Of a stretch of 64,000 nucleotides of DNA, positions 61,607 through 64,000 are shown piece after piece. Position 1 is the stretch's first letter. Every line of letters begins with the position of its first letter. The notes beneath the pieces are model-generated. The model was not told where the DNA came from, searched no databases, and saw nothing but the letters and a program-made list of their open reading frames with translations. The stretch is taken from contig CANFJB010000001.1 in the NCBI GenBank assembly GCA_947447375.1, positions 124,001 to 188,000 of the forward strand. Direction: 5' to 3'. Made by a program: the position numbers and the translations under genes. This DNA is from Bacteroidota bacterium. Lineage in GTDB: Bacteria > Bacteroidota > Bacteroidia > Flavobacteriales > Flavobacteriaceae.

Positions 61607-61813
61607 TACCCGAATAACAATACTAACAAAGTTTAGTTATTTAAGTTCTTTATAATTTTGACTATTAAAATTTTTAGATTTATTTATTTTTTTATAATAA
61701 ATCTATTGACGAAAGAACCGTCTTTAAACCCTGTCTTCAGTGAGGACTAACACTTCAAAAACCCGTTTCAACCAGTCGTAAAGGTTCATTTTTTAACTCT
61801 AAAATCTGAACTT

Positions 61814-63268
61814 ATGAAAACAATTTTTGACCAAAGTGTGGTAAGTGTAGCCACCAATAAATTACACAAAAACGAACTCTTAAGTTCGATTTATCTTGTT
61901 CCTGAAAACTATGATGTAATTAAAAATAATATCAAAGATTTTGGGCTTCTTACCCCTTTATTAGTGGATGAAAACTATTGTGTTATCTCCGGAAATCTTC
62001 GCCTTCAAATTGCAATAGATTTAAAGATGGGAAAAGTTCCTGTGGTATTTGTATCCACACCATCTGAAAAAAGTGATGTAATCGCATTGGCTACAAATCA
62101 ATTTAGAAAAAAATCTTGTATTGAAATTCTTCGTGAGATTGACTTTTATGCAAAGTATTACTCTATTAAACCAGGAGGCAGAACAGATATAAATCCTGAA
62201 CTAAAATTAGCGAAGCAAGAAAAGGATTTGGCTTACAAAGAATTGGGAACTTACAAAGTGAGAAAATTAAAGTCCATCCAAACATTAGGTGCTCAACTTT
62301 ATGGTAATGATTCTGCTAAAGTGGATGAATTATTATTAAAGGTGGATAAGGGAGCATTAACTTTAAATAAAGTTGAGGAGAGATTAAATAATGAAATCAT
62401 TAAAAAGACAAACAATGAAGTAGTTCCAAAGGTTTATGATTTTATAACAGAGAAGGTTAAAATTTACAACCATACTTGTGAAGTAATGTATGAACTTGAA
62501 AACAGTTCAATAAATACGATTGTGGTTTCCCCACCGTATTTCGGAATGTTTGATTATGGAACCGGAAAAACTCAACTTGGATTTGAAAAGGATGTTGAAG
62601 AGTTCGTGGATAAATTGGTTATTATTTTCAAGGAAGCATATAGAGTATTAAAAGAGGACGGTTCCTTGTTTGTTAATTTGAATGATTGTGTTAGAGAAGG
62701 ACAATACCAATGCGTACCTGAATTGTTTTTGATTAAAATGATTCAAACAGGTTTATGGAGATACAACGATAAATTAATGTGGTTAAAAAATAATAGTCAA
62801 TATACTTTTGGTGATAGAAGTGTTAGAAATTTTGAACCAATATTTCACTTTACAAAATCAGCAAATCATTATTATGATGCTACTTGGTTAGAATCATTTA
62901 TTGATGAAAATAATGCAATTTCAAATGGAACAACCGGAATTAAACCAAAATTAATTTCCACTATTGATTTTAGAGATGGAGTTCTTCAATCAAATGCTTC
63001 AAATACATTAGAATTAAGAAAAAAATGTGCAGAAAAAGGATTCTATATGGAACACTCTTGTACATTCCCAATTGATTTGCCATTAATTTGTGTTCTTTCT
63101 ACAACAAGACCTGGTGATACTGTTTTGGACTTGTTTAATGGGACTGCAACAACTGGAGAAGTTTGTGTTCTTACAGATAGAAAATATGTTGGATATGAAT
63201 TGAATCCTCAATTTGTGATGGCATCAGAGGTTAGATTATCAGATTATGAATTAGGAGAAGTAGCATAA
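61814..63268 (+). CDS. ParB-like domain fused to a DNA methyltransferase
   Basis: 484-aa protein. The first ~100 residues form a ParB/sulfiredoxin-like domain (LVPENYDVIKNNIKDFGLLT, PLLVDENYCVISGNLRLQIA). After a helical linker (LGAQLYGNDSAKVDELLLKV) comes a DNA methyltransferase of the beta type. The catalytic motif IV is VVSPPYFGMFDYGTG (SPPY, about 238), which comes before motif I VLDLFNGTATTGEV (about 437-443). SPPY is usual for N4-cytosine or N6-adenine methylation. No restriction gene is adjacent, so it is a solitary methyltransferase of island DNA, perhaps for protection or regulation. The target is unknown. Confidence 0.92.
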   Translation: MKTIFDQSVVSVATNKLHKNELLSSIYLVPENYDVIKNNIKDFGLLTPLLVDENYCVISGNLRLQIAIDLKMGKVPVVFVSTPSEKSDVIALATNQFRKKSCIEILREIDFYAKYYSIKPGGRTDINPELKLAKQEKDLAYKELGTYKVRKLKSIQTLGAQLYGNDSAKVDELLLKVDKGALTLNKVEERLNNEIIKKTNNEVVPKVYDFITEKVKIYNHTCEVMYELENSSINTIVVSPPYFGMFDYGTGKTQLGFEKDVEEFVDKLVIIFKEAYRVLKEDGSLFVNLNDCVREGQYQCVPELFLIKMIQTGLWRYNDKLMWLKNNSQYTFGDRSVRNFEPIFHFTKSANHYYDATWLESFIDENNAISNGTTGIKPKLISTIDFRDGVLQSNASNTLELRKKCAEKGFYMEHSCTFPIDLPLICVLSTTRPGDTVLDLFNGTATTGEVCVLTDRKYVGYELNPQFVMASEVRLSDYELGEVA

Positions 63269-63348
63269 AAAAATATAAACGAGGAAACCGAATTAAACCC
63301 CGCAACAGGTATGGCGAATATTACCTCAATTATAAAAATATAAAAATT

Positions 63349-63642
63349 ATGATAGAGTCAAATTTCAGAGTATTAGAATTTTCAAAAGATGAATTTGAAA
63401 AATTAATTCGTAACACCGTATCTTCAGAACTACAAAAAATATATGGTATGGTAAATAATTTCCAACAAGATAAACCAAAATCTGACTTACTGACAAGAGA
63501 AGAGGTGAGTAAACTTTTAAATGTTTCATTAGTTACATTACACAATTGGGAAAAGAAAAGATATCTTATGCCGAAGAAAATTGGCAAACGAGTTCTCTAT
63601 TTAAGAGAGGATGTTTATGCTAAAATAAACCAATATTCATAA
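63349..63642 (+). CDS. Excisionase-like helix-turn-helix protein
   Basis: 97-aa DNA-binding protein. The C-terminal half has the helix-turn-helix of the excisionase (HTH_17/MerR-like) family, LLTREEVSKLLNVSLVTLHN followed by WEKKRYLMPKKIGKRVLYLR. The N-terminal half is a helical, probably dimerising segment (FRVLEFSKDEFEKLIRNTVS). It lies just inside the right attachment repeat, 80 bp after the methyltransferase gene, in the position expected for a directionality factor. That role is inference. Confidence 0.87.
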   Translation: MIESNFRVLEFSKDEFEKLIRNTVSSELQKIYGMVNNFQQDKPKSDLLTREEVSKLLNVSLVTLHNWEKKRYLMPKKIGKRVLYLREDVYAKINQYS

Positions 63643-63647
63643 CATAT

Positions 63648-63670
63648 AAACCCGCTATTTAAGCGGGTTT
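63648..63670 (+). terminator. Terminator after the excisionase-like gene
   Basis: AAACCCGCT / AGCGGGTTT with a 5-nt loop and T-run, 5 bp after the stop. Confidence 0.88.
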
Positions 63671-63749
63671 TTTCATTTAATACAATAAAAATATTATAAG
63701 TAATTCATTGTGATTAAACCTTATTAAATGAGATAAATTGAAAAAAATC

Positions 63750-63819
63750 CGTGAATTATTCGGGAATAAAAAACCCTAACTATCTTATTTATAAGTAGTT
63801 AGGGTTAATAAATGTACCC
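63750..63819. repeat. Right attachment-site repeat (attR)
   Basis: 70-bp perfect copy of 52279-52348, preceded here by AAAAAAATC. It marks the island's right boundary. The same AAAAAAATCCGTGAATTAT string also occurs at 52634-52652, just inside the left end, a possible integrase arm-binding site. Confidence 0.85.
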
Positions 63820-64000
63820 ATCAATGTCGTGTTGTCGAACCAATTCATACATGATTTAAAGTTACTTTCTAGTGCTTACAAGGCTTTATTAGCGAAGAAA
63901 AGATTCAAATTGCACATACCATTATCATTGTTTCTATTTATTGTTTTCAAATAAAGTTACTTGTCGACCAACTCTTTCGGCAACAAAATGAATTATTAAT
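63820..64000. other. Right flank beyond the island
   Basis: 181 bp outside the attachment repeat. A frame is open to the window edge on the plus strand but has no start codon and no recognised motif. No gene can be supported. Confidence 0.3.

Larger units (their letters stand above)
52279..63819. mobile_element. Integrated genomic island bounded by 70-bp direct repeats
   Basis: A perfect 70-bp sequence occurs at 52279-52348 and again at 63750-63819 in direct orientation. Between them lie a tyrosine integrase next to the left copy, an excisionase-like HTH protein next to the right copy, a serine recombinase, a candidate HUH protein, a DNA methyltransferase, several unknown genes and a cassette array. 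Strand-coherent recombination genes at both ends and the repeats together indicate integration by the tyrosine recombinase. No conjugation (tra/mob) genes are recognised, so it is an integrative or mobilisable element rather than a full ICE. Confidence 0.85.

Noticed and set aside
63820..64000. Partial coding region at the right edge
   Set aside because: An open frame without start codon or recognised motif; too short to support.

Overview
The window is AT-rich DNA from a member of the Flavobacteriaceae (Bacteroidota), most likely Flavobacterium or a close relative. The signs are an alternative complex III (Act) respiratory cluster, a type IX secretion C-terminal sorting domain, TonB-dependent uptake under a TPP riboswitch, promoters of the TTG-N17..20-TAnnTTTG type, and gene neighbourhoods typical of that family. 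The left 52 kb is core chromosome. The last 11.5 kb is an integrated mobile island.

Layout. 1-5.3 kb: actC (cut by the window edge), actB and actA on the minus strand. 5.5-10.75 kb: a SPOR-domain protein, then the minus-strand rimP-nusA-infB operon with a terminator-like hairpin in its leader, and a tRNA-Gln(UUG). 10.9-19.7 kb: a large DUF2723 membrane protein, a cysteine-less thioredoxin-fold protein, a membrane metallophosphoesterase, polA and a PnuC-like transporter. 19.7-21.8 kb: a small accessory pocket of unrecognised genes, one with GIY-YIG-like motifs. 21.8-30.4 kb: a LacI-type regulator, the translation genes rplM-rpsI-rpsB-tsf, tag, aat, two PAP2 phosphatases, a DUF3127 protein with an SSB-like tail and a flavin reductase. 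30.5-41.9 kb: a histidine kinase, an SH3-like protein, a HIT protein, greA, a Rieske-like lipoprotein without histidine ligands, a TonB receptor behind a TPP riboswitch, arfB, a NadR-kinase/DUF4301 fusion, pnuC, a phosphopantetheinyl transferase, a Flavo-1-like structured RNA and ahcY. 41.9-52.2 kb: a YjbR protein, a cyclase-family hydrolase, a GxxExxY gene enclosed by 40-bp inverted repeats, hemW, two paralogous lipoproteins, ruvC, an LPG-synthase-like membrane protein, a small lipoprotein and a large T9SS-secreted protein.

The island (52279-63819) is bounded by perfect 70-bp direct repeats. It carries a tyrosine integrase beside the left repeat, a 79-bp tandem repeat resembling a tRNA 3' end plus terminator, a candidate HUH-type replication or mobilisation protein, a serine recombinase, a ParB-like/DNA-methyltransferase fusion and an excisionase-like HTH protein beside the right repeat.

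Inside the island, at 56642-59573, is the most interesting structure: an integron-like array of four single-gene cassettes, all on the plus strand. Four imperfect inverted-repeat sites (GCTAAC...GTTAGC) follow the four genes. Three sites are exactly 130 bp and the last is 131 bp with a degenerate end. They form two alternating sequence subfamilies. The cassette genes are a membrane protein, a membrane-anchored acidic protein, a surface-repeat protein and a lipoprotein. No integron integrase is visible. The array begins shortly after the serine recombinase gene and ends on the stop codon of a convergent gene.
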